A program made the position numbers and the translations under genes. Under the pieces are notes generated by a model. It ran no database searches. It had not been told where the DNA came from and worked only from the letters and a program-made list of their open reading frames with translations. Shown piece by piece: positions 9,562 to 17,489 of a stretch of 64,000 bases of DNA. This DNA comes from CAVVAL01 sp963742725 (GTDB lineage: Bacteria; Actinomycetota; Actinomycetes; Mycobacteriales; Cryptosporangiaceae), in the NCBI GenBank assembly GCA_963742725.1, contig CAVUMX010000003.1, positions 744,001 to 808,000 on the forward strand, in the 5' to 3' direction. Every line of letters starts with the position of its first letter. Position 1 is the stretch's first letter.

Positions 9562-9691
9562 CCACTTTGCGCAGGTCAACGCGGTACGTCAGGGGTGTTC
9601 CGTTAGCCGGAACGGCCTTTGGCCCGGCGTCTCCGAGGGAGTGACTCTCGGCCTTGGACGACGCCGATGTCCCGTTCCGGGAGGTACCCGC

Positions 9692-12277
9692 ATGACCGTC
9701 ATCGAGGCCACCGAGCACGCCGCCGCGCAGGCCACCGCCGCGCCGGAGAAGGGCCGGACGCTCGGCCGCTGGCTGCGCCGCCTGTGCGTGGCGATGGGCC
9801 CGCTGTACGTCAAGTTCGGGCAGATCCTGTCCACCCGCTCCGATCTGCTGCCGCCTGGCGCGATCGCCGAACTGCGGGTACTCCAGGACGCGCTGCCGGC
9901 GATGAAGCCGCGGCACACCCTCCGGATCCTCGAACGCTCCTACGGCCGTCCGCTCCGCGACGTGTTCGCCCACTTCGACCTCACGCCGGTGGCGAGCGCG
10001 TCGGTCGCCCAGGTGCACCGCGCCGAGCTGCCCGACGGGACGCCGGTCGCCGTGAAGGTGCTCAAGCGCGGCGTGTCCCGGTCGATGCGGTTCCACCTGG
10101 CGCTGCTCACCGGCATGTGGCGGACGCTGCACGCCCTCGTGCCGCCGCTGCGCCAGCAGCAGATGCCGACCCGCATCGGGGAGATGTCGAAGCTGCTGCG
10201 CGAACAGCTCAGCATGCGCACGGAACTCGCCAACATGACGGCCCTGCGGACCAACCTCGACGGGCACCCGTTCGTGAAGATCCCGGCGGCGTATCCGGAG
10301 CTGAGCGACGACAACGTGCTGGTGATGGAGTTCGTGCAGGGGATCAAGGGCACCGAGCACCACAAGGTCAACGTGTCGCGCAAGGTCCTCGCCCGGCGGT
10401 TGCAGGACCTCATGTTCACGATGCTGTACCTCGACGGCGTCTGCCACGGCGACCTGCACCCGGGCAACCTGTTCCTCACCGAGGACGGCACGTTCGTCCT
10501 GGTCGACTTCGGCATCACGGCCTACCTCACCGAGACCGAGAAGTGGGGGCTGGCGTCGTTCAACTACGCCGCCACGAAGTACCAGTGGGACCTCGCCGCC
10601 GAGAGGTTCACCACCCACTTCGTCGTCGGCCGCGACGCGCTGATGGACGACCCGGCGTACGTGAGCGACCTGAAGGACGTCCTGGAGCACCACTACCGGA
10701 CCGTGTCCGACCAGTGGTCCGGCATGGACTTCTTCAAGGACGTCAGCGCGGTGCTCCGCCGCCACGGCGCCGCCTACACGCCGAACTTCACCAAGGCCGA
10801 GCTGGCCGTCCTGTCCTGCGAGGGGTACGCGACGCAGATCGACCCCGACATCGACATCTGGGAGAACGCCCGCGCGTTCTCCGACCGGTACTCGCCGTTC
10901 ATGAGCAAGGAGGTCAAGGCGCGGTTCGACACGTACTTCGCCGCGACCACGCCGAAGTCGCTGGAGCTGCGCGACCGGGCGAAGAACTCGCTCATCGCCT
11001 CGACCCACCTCGACCGGTACTTCTTCCCCAGCGCGTACCCGCTGTTCGTGGCGGAGGCCGAGGGCTCGTCCCTGACCGACGTCGACGGCAACCACTACGT
11101 GGACCTGAGCGGCGGCTACGGACCGCACATCCTCGGCCGCGGCCACCCGGTGATCCAGCGGGCGCTGGCCGAGGCCGGCAAGGCGTGCAACATCAACGCG
11201 CTCGGCCACGAGGCAGAGGTGGAGCTGGCCGAGACGATCGTCGACGCCTTCCCGGGCGCGGACAAGGCGATCTTCTCGAACTCCGGCACCGAGGCCGTGA
11301 TCCACGCGGTGCGGCTCTGCCGGGTGTACCGGCCGAAGGCGCGCAAGATCGCCAAGTTCGAAGGCCACTACCACGGCTTCTCCGACCAGGCGATGGTCAG
11401 CTCGTGGTTCCGTGTGGACGGTCCGAAGGACGCGCCGACGCCCGTGGCGGGCTGCCCCGGTACGCCTGAGACCGTCGTCCGGGACACGCTTGTCCTCCAG
11501 TTCGGGCAGGACGCGAGCCTGGAGCAGCTGCGACGCCACGCCGGCGACATCGCGGGCGTGCTCGTGGAACCGATGGCCGCCACCGAAGGCGGCATCAACC
11601 TGGACTACCTCACGCGGCTGCGCGCCCTGTGCACCGAGCTGGACATCCCGCTCGTGTTCGACGAGGTCGTGTCGGCGTTCCGGATCGCCTACGGCGGCGT
11701 GCAGACCGTCACGGGCATCACGCCCGACCTCACCGTCCTCGGCAAGATCATCGGCGGCGGGCTGCCGCTCGGCGCGGTGATCGGCCGGCGCGAGCTGATC
11801 GACCGGGGCAAGACCACGGGCGACCCGTTCCGCGACTACGAGGAGCGCGCGTTCCTCGGCGGCACCCTGTCCGGCAACTACGTGGCGTGCCGCACCGGCC
11901 TCGCCGCCCTGCACCACCTGCGCGACAACCCCGAGATCTACACGGAGCTTCGGCGCCGCACCGAACTGCTCGCCACCGGGATGCGCGCCGTCGCGGCCCG
12001 GCACGGAGTGCAGCTACGGCTGAACGCGAACGACTCGATCTTCTCGGTGGCCTTCACCCACAAGAAGGCCACGCTCTTCCGCGACAACCTGCACGGCGCG
12101 AACTTCAAGGCCACCCTCGCCTTGGCGTACTGGATGCGGATGCACGGCGTCTACCTGCCCGAACTGCATGCGTTCCTGATCTCCGCGGCGCACACCGACA
12201 CCGACATCGCCTTCGTCGTGGACGCCTTCGACCGGACCCTCGGCGAGATGTCCGACGCCGGCTTCTTCACGCACTGA
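9692..12277 (+). CDS. AarF/UbiB-like kinase fused to class III aminotransferase
   Basis: 861 residues with two enzyme modules. Residues ~1-430 are an ABC1/AarF/UbiB atypical kinase: KFGQ (Lys41), AQVHRAELPDG, VAVKVLK, the catalytic HGDLHPGN (Asp254) and VDFGIT (Asp272). Residues ~440-861 are a class III PLP aminotransferase or glutamate-1-semialdehyde-mutase-like module: DVDGNHYVDLSGGYGPHILG, SNSGTEAVIHAVR, FEGHYHGF, VFDEVVSAFR and the PLP lysine in LGKIIGGGLPLG (Lys685). UbiB-type kinases normally support prenyl-lipid (quinone) metabolism; the aminotransferase substrate is unknown. ATG 9692 follows a GGGAGGT site. The P450 gene starts 9 bp downstream, so the two are co-transcribed. The kinase-PLP fusion in one chain is unusual; there is no internal stop or frame break. 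Confidence 0.88.
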   Translation: MTVIEATEHAAAQATAAPEKGRTLGRWLRRLCVAMGPLYVKFGQILSTRSDLLPPGAIAELRVLQDALPAMKPRHTLRILERSYGRPLRDVFAHFDLTPVASASVAQVHRAELPDGTPVAVKVLKRGVSRSMRFHLALLTGMWRTLHALVPPLRQQQMPTRIGEMSKLLREQLSMRTELANMTALRTNLDGHPFVKIPAAYPELSDDNVLVMEFVQGIKGTEHHKVNVSRKVLARRLQDLMFTMLYLDGVCHGDLHPGNLFLTEDGTFVLVDFGITAYLTETEKWGLASFNYAATKYQWDLAAERFTTHFVVGRDALMDDPAYVSDLKDVLEHHYRTVSDQWSGMDFFKDVSAVLRRHGAAYTPNFTKAELAVLSCEGYATQIDPDIDIWENARAFSDRYSPFMSKEVKARFDTYFAATTPKSLELRDRAKNSLIASTHLDRYFFPSAYPLFVAEAEGSSLTDVDGNHYVDLSGGYGPHILGRGHPVIQRALAEAGKACNINALGHEAEVELAETIVDAFPGADKAIFSNSGTEAVIHAVRLCRVYRPKARKIAKFEGHYHGFSDQAMVSSWFRVDGPKDAPTPVAGCPGTPETVVRDTLVLQFGQDASLEQLRRHAGDIAGVLVEPMAATEGGINLDYLTRLRALCTELDIPLVFDEVVSAFRIAYGGVQTVTGITPDLTVLGKIIGGGLPLGAVIGRRELIDRGKTTGDPFRDYEERAFLGGTLSGNYVACRTGLAALHHLRDNPEIYTELRRRTELLATGMRAVAARHGVQLRLNANDSIFSVAFTHKKATLFRDNLHGANFKATLALAYWMRMHGVYLPELHAFLISAAHTDTDIAFVVDAFDRTLGEMSDAGFFTH

Positions 12278-12286
12278 GGAGTGACC

Positions 12287-13531
12287 ATGGCCTTCGACAC
12301 TGAATCCGCCAGGGCGTTCGACGCCACAAGCCCAGCGTTCATCGCCGACCCGTATCCGACGTACCACCACCTTCGCGAGAACGCGCCGATCACCTACGTC
12401 GATGAGATGAACGGCTGGTTCTTCACCCGGTACGCCGACGTCTCCGCGGTCCTGCGGAGCGGCAAGGTCGTCCGGCCACCGATCGCGGACTCCATGCTCA
12501 GCCGGGTGCCCGAGGACGTCCGGCAGGAGTGCGCGGCGGCCGAGCAGGTGTTCTCCCTGTCGCTGCCGTTCATGAACCCGCCCGAGCACACGCGACTCCG
12601 GTCGGTGATGAACTCGGCGTTCACCCCGCGCCAGATGGAGCGGATGCGGCCCCGCATCCAGGAGCTGGCCGGACAGTTCCTCGACGAGGCCGCGGCGACC
12701 GGCCGGGCCGACCTGATACCGACGATCGCGTACCGGCTGCCGGCGACGATCGTCCTGGAGATCCTCGGCCTGCCGACCGCCGACCAGGCGCAGATCTCGG
12801 CGTGGGTCGTCACGGTCATGGCGATCCACGGCCGGTCGCAGTTCGCGGCGGACCCGGTCACGATCGTCCGGGCGGCGAACCAGGCGCTGCTGGAGTTCGG
12901 CGCGTACCTGCGGGAGCTGATCGACCAGTGGCGGGCGGCGCCGACCGACGACCTGATGTCCGAACTCATCAGGGCCGCCGACCTCGACGGCAAGATGTCC
13001 GACAGCGAACTCGTCGTCATGACGATGGTCATCATCGCGGGCGCGCTGGAGACCACCGCCAACTCGATCGCCAACAGCGTGTTCGCCCTGCTGCGCCACC
13101 CCGAACGGCTCAAGGAGCTGGGCGCCGACCCGTCGCTCAGGTCCGCCGCCGCCGAGGAACTGCTGCGGTTCGAGCCGACCGCGCAGATGCTGCCCCCGTG
13201 GATCGTCGCCGAGGAGTTCGCCGTCGGAGGCCAGACGTTCCAGCCCGGCGATCTGCTGTGGACGGTCATCGCCGGCGCCAACCGCGACCCCGCCGTGTTC
13301 GACCACCCCGACGAGCTGGACTTCCACCGCGCGTCCAACAAGCACCTGGGCTTCGGCGCCGGGACCCACTTCTGCCCGGCGTCACTGCTCGGCCGCATGG
13401 AGATCGAGGCGGTGTGCACCACGCTCGCCGAGCGGTACCCGGACGTGACGCTGGACCCGGAAGCGCCGTACCCGACGTTCCGGCCGGACCCGATGGTTCG
13501 TGGCCTCGACGCCCTCCCGGTCGTCTTCTAG
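12287..13531 (+). CDS. Cytochrome P450
   Basis: 414 residues, soluble bacterial P450. Hallmarks are the I-helix AGALETT, the K-helix ExxR in EELLRFEP, and the heme loop GFGAGTHFCPA, where the canonical Gly after Cys-x is Ala. ATG 12287 is preferred over GTG 12281 because the TGAGGA ribosome site sits 6 nt upstream of ATG. It follows the kinase-aminotransferase gene by 9 bp. It closely resembles the P450 domain at the end of the 1571-residue fusion near 55.6-56.8 kb (shared DPYP at the N-terminus, RPP then PF-NPP-HTRLR, LETTAN), so the two are probably paralogues. Its stop overlaps the convergent remnant gene. Confidence 0.93.
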   Translation: MAFDTESARAFDATSPAFIADPYPTYHHLRENAPITYVDEMNGWFFTRYADVSAVLRSGKVVRPPIADSMLSRVPEDVRQECAAAEQVFSLSLPFMNPPEHTRLRSVMNSAFTPRQMERMRPRIQELAGQFLDEAAATGRADLIPTIAYRLPATIVLEILGLPTADQAQISAWVVTVMAIHGRSQFAADPVTIVRAANQALLEFGAYLRELIDQWRAAPTDDLMSELIRAADLDGKMSDSELVVMTMVIIAGALETTANSIANSVFALLRHPERLKELGADPSLRSAAAEELLRFEPTAQMLPPWIVAEEFAVGGQTFQPGDLLWTVIAGANRDPAVFDHPDELDFHRASNKHLGFGAGTHFCPASLLGRMEIEAVCTTLAERYPDVTLDPEAPYPTFRPDPMVRGLDALPVVF

Positions 13532-13923
13532 CCTGCCAGGAAGCCATCGGCCGCGGTCAGCGCCTCGTCCAGGACGGCCAGACCGGTGGCGGCATCGGCG
13601 TCGCTCACGTTGAGCGGCGGCGCGACATGGACGCGGTTGCCCAGGATCAGCGGGACCAGATCGCGGTCGAGGCACGCCTTGGCGAACGCGGCCATCGGCG
13701 CGTTCGCCTCACCGCTGGCCCCGACCGGTACGAGCGGCTCCCTCGTCAGCCGGTCGCGGACCAGCTCGATCGTCCAGAGGCCCCCGATGCCGCGAACGTC
13801 TCCCACCGAGGGATGCCGCTCGCGAACTTCGGCGAGTCCGGGCCCGAAAACGTCCGTGCCGAGGCGGGCGGCTGCCGCGACAGTGCCCTCCTCGTGCTCC
13901 GCGGTTTCTTCGGAACGGGTCAC
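13528..13923 (-). pseudogene. C-terminal remnant of a class III aminotransferase
   Basis: 131 codons encode only the C-terminal small domain of an aspartate/taurine-type class III aminotransferase (VRGIGGLWTIELVRDR, GNRVHVAPPLNVSDADA). The PLP-binding large domain and its lysine are absent. The reading frame begins GTG within the stop of the upstream transporter gene (GTGA overlap), and its first ~10 residues look unrelated to the family. A probable internal deletion joined the tail of an aminotransferase to the transporter operon. It could be translated by coupling but cannot be a working transaminase. Confidence 0.7.
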
Positions 13924-15365
13924 GGGAAGCCGAGGGTGCGGGCGAACAGGGTCACGGCGATCAGGACCACGGGGAAGCACACCAGGAACATCGCGAACGT
14001 GTAGCCCATGATGTCGCGCGCCTTCAGCCCGAGGATCGCGAGCGTCGGCAGCATCCAGAATGGTTGCAGCAGGTTGGCGCTGGCCTCGCCGAGGTCGTAT
14101 ACGACGACCATCCAGCCCTGGTTGACGCCGAGCTGGTTCGCGGCGTCGATCACGTACGGCGCCTCGATGACCCACTTGCTGCCGCCGCTCGGTACGAAGA
14201 TGCCGAGGACGCAGGAGTACACGGCGATGACGGCCGGGTAGAAGAACTCGTTGGAGACATTGACGAGCCAGCCGGCGATCGTCTTCGACAGCCCGGTGTA
14301 GGCGATCATCCCGAAGATGCCGCCGTACAGCGGGAACTGGAGCAGGACGCCGCTCGCGGCCGGTGCGCCGTCTCGGACTGCGTCCACCAGCCGCGCCGGC
14401 CGCCAGTGCAGCAGCAGCGCGAGGAGGATGAGGATCAGGTTGATCGTGTTGAGGTCGAGCGCGTTGAGCGGGTTGCCCTCGACGCCCGTGAAGTAGTTCA
14501 CGAGGTACCAGAGGCCCAGACCCACGATCAAAATGGTGAACACGGGGCTGTGCTCCAGCCAGTCGCCGGGCCGGCGCTGCACGTTGTCCGGCTCGTCGCG
14601 CAGCAGCGGGCGGAGCGTGATGCCGAGGTCCTCCGCCGTCTTCGCCCGGTCGCCGGACGGCGCGAGCAGCCAGGCCATCGCGACGGCGACCACGAACACG
14701 ATCGCGGTCGCCGCGATGCCCTGCCACAGGAAGATCGTGTCGGTGAGCGGGATCAGCCCGCTGCCGCGGCCCTCCGCGATGACCTCCTGCACGGCCGCCG
14801 GGCTGGAGTCCGCGCTGGCCACCTGCAACGCCGCCGACCCGGACAGCCCCTGGGCCCACACCGTGCCGAGCCCGAGGAACGCCATCGCGCCGAGCGCGCG
14901 GTAGTCCACGCCGCGCATGACCCGGGCGATCTCCTTGGCCAGGATCGCGGTGAAGATCAGGCTGAACGCCCAGTTCAGGTACGAGGTCAGCATCGAGACG
15001 ACGGCCGTGAACGCGATCGCCGCCCGGGGCGTGCCCGGTACGGTCGCGAGCGTCGCGATGAGCCGTGCCACGGGCCGGGACACCGCGACGGCGTACCCGC
15101 CGATGATGATCATCGCCATCTGGAGCGTGAACTGGATCAGCGACCAGAACCCCTTGCCCCACGCGTCGACCAGCCCGAACCCGGACGTCGCGGCGGCGGC
15201 GTCCGCGGGCCGGCCCTGCACGTCCACGCCGGTGGCGAGGCCGACGGCGAACACCACGAACGTCCCGACGAGGACGAAGCCGAACGCGTCAGGCAGCCAC
15301 CGCTCGGTGAACGCGGTGAAGCGCAGGGCCACCCGCGCGAGTGGATTATCCCGGTTCGTCTCCAT
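13920..15365 (-). CDS. atoE: Short-chain fatty acid transporter, AtoE/TIGR00366-like
   Basis: 481 residues with about 12 hydrophobic segments. It resembles the AtoE short-chain fatty acid permease family: FTERWLPDAFGFVLVGTF at the start, the loop GKGFWSLIQFTLQMAMIIIG, SYLNWAFSLIFTAILA, and FPLYGGIFGMIAYTGLS. The conserved late motif FVPSGGSKWVIEAPYV is followed by NLLQPFWMLPTLAILG. The inner-membrane role would be uptake or efflux of short-chain acids. ATG 15365 lies 16 bp after the nitroreductase stop and follows an AGAAAGGG site. The gene ends by a 4-base overlap with the aminotransferase remnant. Confidence 0.88.
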   Translation of the reverse strand: METNRDNPLARVALRFTAFTERWLPDAFGFVLVGTFVVFAVGLATGVDVQGRPADAAAATSGFGLVDAWGKGFWSLIQFTLQMAMIIIGGYAVAVSRPVARLIATLATVPGTPRAAIAFTAVVSMLTSYLNWAFSLIFTAILAKEIARVMRGVDYRALGAMAFLGLGTVWAQGLSGSAALQVASADSSPAAVQEVIAEGRGSGLIPLTDTIFLWQGIAATAIVFVVAVAMAWLLAPSGDRAKTAEDLGITLRPLLRDEPDNVQRRPGDWLEHSPVFTILIVGLGLWYLVNYFTGVEGNPLNALDLNTINLILILLALLLHWRPARLVDAVRDGAPAASGVLLQFPLYGGIFGMIAYTGLSKTIAGWLVNVSNEFFYPAVIAVYSCVLGIFVPSGGSKWVIEAPYVIDAANQLGVNQGWMVVVYDLGEASANLLQPFWMLPTLAILGLKARDIMGYTFAMFLVCFPVVLIAVTLFARTLGFP

Positions 15366-15381
15366 CGTCACCCTTCTGTTT

Positions 15382-15969
15382 CTACCAGCCGTTGACGTGC
15401 AGGACATCGTCCAGAGGACGGCGCGCGGCGGGGCGGAACGTGTCCCCGATCGAGTGCGCGGTCGGCAGCATGACGCCCTGCCGTACTGTCGCCGGGACGC
15501 CCAGCAGGTCGGCGACCTCCCGCTCGTACCGCAGGTGCAGGGTCGTCCAGGCGGTACCGAGCCCCCGCGCGCGGGCGGCGAGCGCGTAGCTCCACGCGGC
15601 GGGCAGCAGCGACCCCCACAGGCTCGCCTGGCTGCCGTCGGGCAGGGCGCCGCCCGGAAGTTCCAGCGCGGCGATGACCAGCACGGGCACCTTCGCGAGG
15701 TTCCGGGCAAGGTGGTCGGCGCTGCCGCGCAGCAGGGAGTCGTCGGCCGGCGCGTAGGCCTCCCACGACCGCAGGTACAGCGCGCCGATGGCCGTCCGCA
15801 GGGCCGGGTCGGTGACGACGAGCCACCGCCAGCGCTGGGCATTCGACCCGGTCGGAGCCTGGAGCGCGATCTCCAGGCACTCCCGCACCAGCGTCAGGTC
15901 GACCGGCCGGTCGAAATCGAGTCGTTTACGTACCGAACGGGTCGTGGTGAGCAGTTCGTCAGGCGTCAT
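15382..15969 (-). CDS. Nitroreductase family protein
   Basis: 195 residues with the FMN nitroreductase fold: N-terminal TTRSVRKRLDFDRPV (R-S-V-R-K motif binding FMN phosphate), EIALQAPTGSNAQRWRWLVV, central LPAAWSYALAARARGLGTAW, and C-terminal LPTAHSIGDTFRPAARRPL. The likely role is NAD(P)H-dependent reduction of nitro, quinone or enone groups. ATG 15969 is chosen because the family fold starts there; an in-frame extension to 16074 has no domain match. It is first gene of the minus-strand operon with the transporter, divergent from the AfsA-like operon. Confidence 0.87.
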   Translation of the reverse strand: MTPDELLTTTRSVRKRLDFDRPVDLTLVRECLEIALQAPTGSNAQRWRWLVVTDPALRTAIGALYLRSWEAYAPADDSLLRGSADHLARNLAKVPVLVIAALELPGGALPDGSQASLWGSLLPAAWSYALAARARGLGTAWTTLHLRYEREVADLLGVPATVRQGVMLPTAHSIGDTFRPAARRPLDDVLHVNGW

Positions 15970-15992
15970 GGCCTCACTCTCGCTGATTCGTA

Positions 15993-16003
15993 CCGGTAAC
16001 CGG
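15993..16003. promoter_or_regulatory. Palindromic operator candidate in divergent promoter
   Basis: CCGGT-A-ACCGG is an 11-bp odd palindrome centred between the nitroreductase start (15969) and the AfsA-like start (16073), the only intergenic space between the two operons. A role as regulator binding site for one or both operons is inference. Confidence 0.3.
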
Positions 16004-16072
16004 AACACCACATTGAGCGAGGTCGCCGCCCTGACAAAGCTCTCGCCTATCCGAAGCCGAGGTGGGGGAGAC

Positions 16073-16864
16073 ATGACCGTGACGCTGCTGGTGGACCAGG
16101 ACCATCCGTTCTACTTCGATCACCCGCTGGACCACGTCCCTGGCATGCTGCTCGTCGGCCGCCTGCTCGACATGGTCGGCGACCGGTCCGGCCGCGCGGC
16201 CGTCACGATCGACTTCGGCACGATCTGCGAACTGGACCAGCAGACCGCGCTCGCCGCCGAGGCCGACGGCGACGGGTGGCGCCTCGCCGCCACGCAGAAC
16301 GGCACGCCGGTCGCCGAGGGCACGCTGACGACGAGCGACGGCCCCGCGTTCTTCGCCGCGGGCGACATCGCGCCCGACCCGGTCGACGAGGACCTGGTGC
16401 ACCGCGCCCGTCTGGAGAACGTCGCGCTCGGGGAGCCGATCCTCGACCAGGACGGCGAGATCCGGGTTCCGGTCCTGCCGCCGCGCGGCTACCTGGCCGA
16501 GAAAGGCGGCTACAGCCTGGAGGGGCTGATCGAGGCCGGCCGGCAGCTGGCCACCCTGTTCGCGCACATCGTTGAGGTCCACCCGCTCGACACCCAGCTG
16601 CTGTGGTCCCGGCTGGAGGCGGACCTGCCCTGGTCGGCGCCGGCCGATGCCGCGCTGTTCCTGCGCAGCCGTCCGGCACCGGCCAAGGGCCGCAGGCTCC
16701 GGTACGAGGCCGAGCTGGTCGGCGGCGACGGCCGGGTGCACGGCACGGTCGCGATCTCCTGCCAGGCGGTCAACCCCGCCACCTACCAACGCTTCCGGAA
16801 CGCCGCCGCCGAGAAGGCCGCCGAGAACGCTGCCGAGAACGCTGCCGCGAGGAGGGCCGCATGA
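16073..16864 (+). CDS. AfsA-like (A-factor biosynthesis hotdog) protein
   Basis: 263 residues. It carries the AfsA signature near the N-terminus (HPFYFDHPLDHVPGMLLVGR, residues ~9-28), marking the first hotdog domain. A second, more diverged hotdog region follows (LVHRARLENVALG, and the C-terminal strand LRYEAELVGGDGRVHG). AfsA-family enzymes condense a beta-ketoacyl group with a glycerol-type acceptor en route to gamma-butyrolactone signals, but homologues also occur in other small-molecule clusters. ATG 16073 has a strong GGTGGGGG purine site. The gene heads a seven-gene operon; its TGA overlaps the next ATG by 4 bases. The C-terminal tail is Ala/Glu-rich. Confidence 0.8.
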   Translation: MTVTLLVDQDHPFYFDHPLDHVPGMLLVGRLLDMVGDRSGRAAVTIDFGTICELDQQTALAAEADGDGWRLAATQNGTPVAEGTLTTSDGPAFFAAGDIAPDPVDEDLVHRARLENVALGEPILDQDGEIRVPVLPPRGYLAEKGGYSLEGLIEAGRQLATLFAHIVEVHPLDTQLLWSRLEADLPWSAPADAALFLRSRPAPAKGRRLRYEAELVGGDGRVHGTVAISCQAVNPATYQRFRNAAAEKAAENAAENAAARRAA

Positions 16865-17487
16865 GGCAGTTCCCGAAGGTCCTGTTCGGGGTCGTCGTCG
16901 CGATCGTCGCGGCGGCGCTCGCCGGCCAGCTCGCCCACCTCGACCAGGCACCCAACGCCATGGCCGCCGCGCTGACCGCCACCTACCTGGCCTGGCTCGT
17001 CGCCGAGGCGCCCGTGACGTTCCGGACGCCGTCCCAGCCCGTCGCCGAAGGCCGGACGATCGTCGCGTACGGGCTGGCCCGGGTCGGTACCGCCGTGGCG
17101 GCCGTGCTCGGCGGCACACCGTGGACCGGCTGGTCGCTCTGGTTAGTCCTGCCCGTCGTGGCGTTCGCCAGCGGCATCGTGCTGCGGCTGGTCGCGGCCA
17201 GGACGCTCGGGAGGTTCTACTCCCATCACGTCGTACGCCGGTCCGATCACAGCGTGGTGGACACCGGCCCGTACCGGTTCGTCCGGCACCCCGCGTACAC
17301 CGGGATGATCCTCGCCCACGTCGGGTTCGTCGGCTTCTTCGCCAACCCGGTGAGCATCGTGGCGCTGCTGGTGCTCGTCGCGGCGATCGGCTGGCGGATC
17401 ACCGTCGAGGAGCGCGTCATGTGGACCGTGCCCGGGTACCCGGAGTACGCGTTCGGCCGCGCCCGCGTCCTGCCCGGTGCGTGGTGA
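16861..17487 (+). CDS. Isoprenylcysteine/phospholipid methyltransferase-like membrane protein
   Basis: 208 residues with four to five membrane segments. The C-terminal SAM-binding signature of the ICMT/PEMT family is clear: DTGPYRFVRHPAYTGMIL (about 138-155), then EERVMWTVPGYPEYAFGRA near the end. These enzymes methylate carboxyl, amine or lipid head groups at the membrane. The start ATG overlaps the stop of the AfsA-like gene (ATGA), indicating translational coupling. It may methylate the product or an intermediate of this operon; the substrate is unknown. Confidence 0.85.
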   Translation: MRQFPKVLFGVVVAIVAAALAGQLAHLDQAPNAMAAALTATYLAWLVAEAPVTFRTPSQPVAEGRTIVAYGLARVGTAVAAVLGGTPWTGWSLWLVLPVVAFASGIVLRLVAARTLGRFYSHHVVRRSDHSVVDTGPYRFVRHPAYTGMILAHVGFVGFFANPVSIVALLVLVAAIGWRITVEERVMWTVPGYPEYAFGRARVLPGAW

Positions 17488-17489
17488 CC

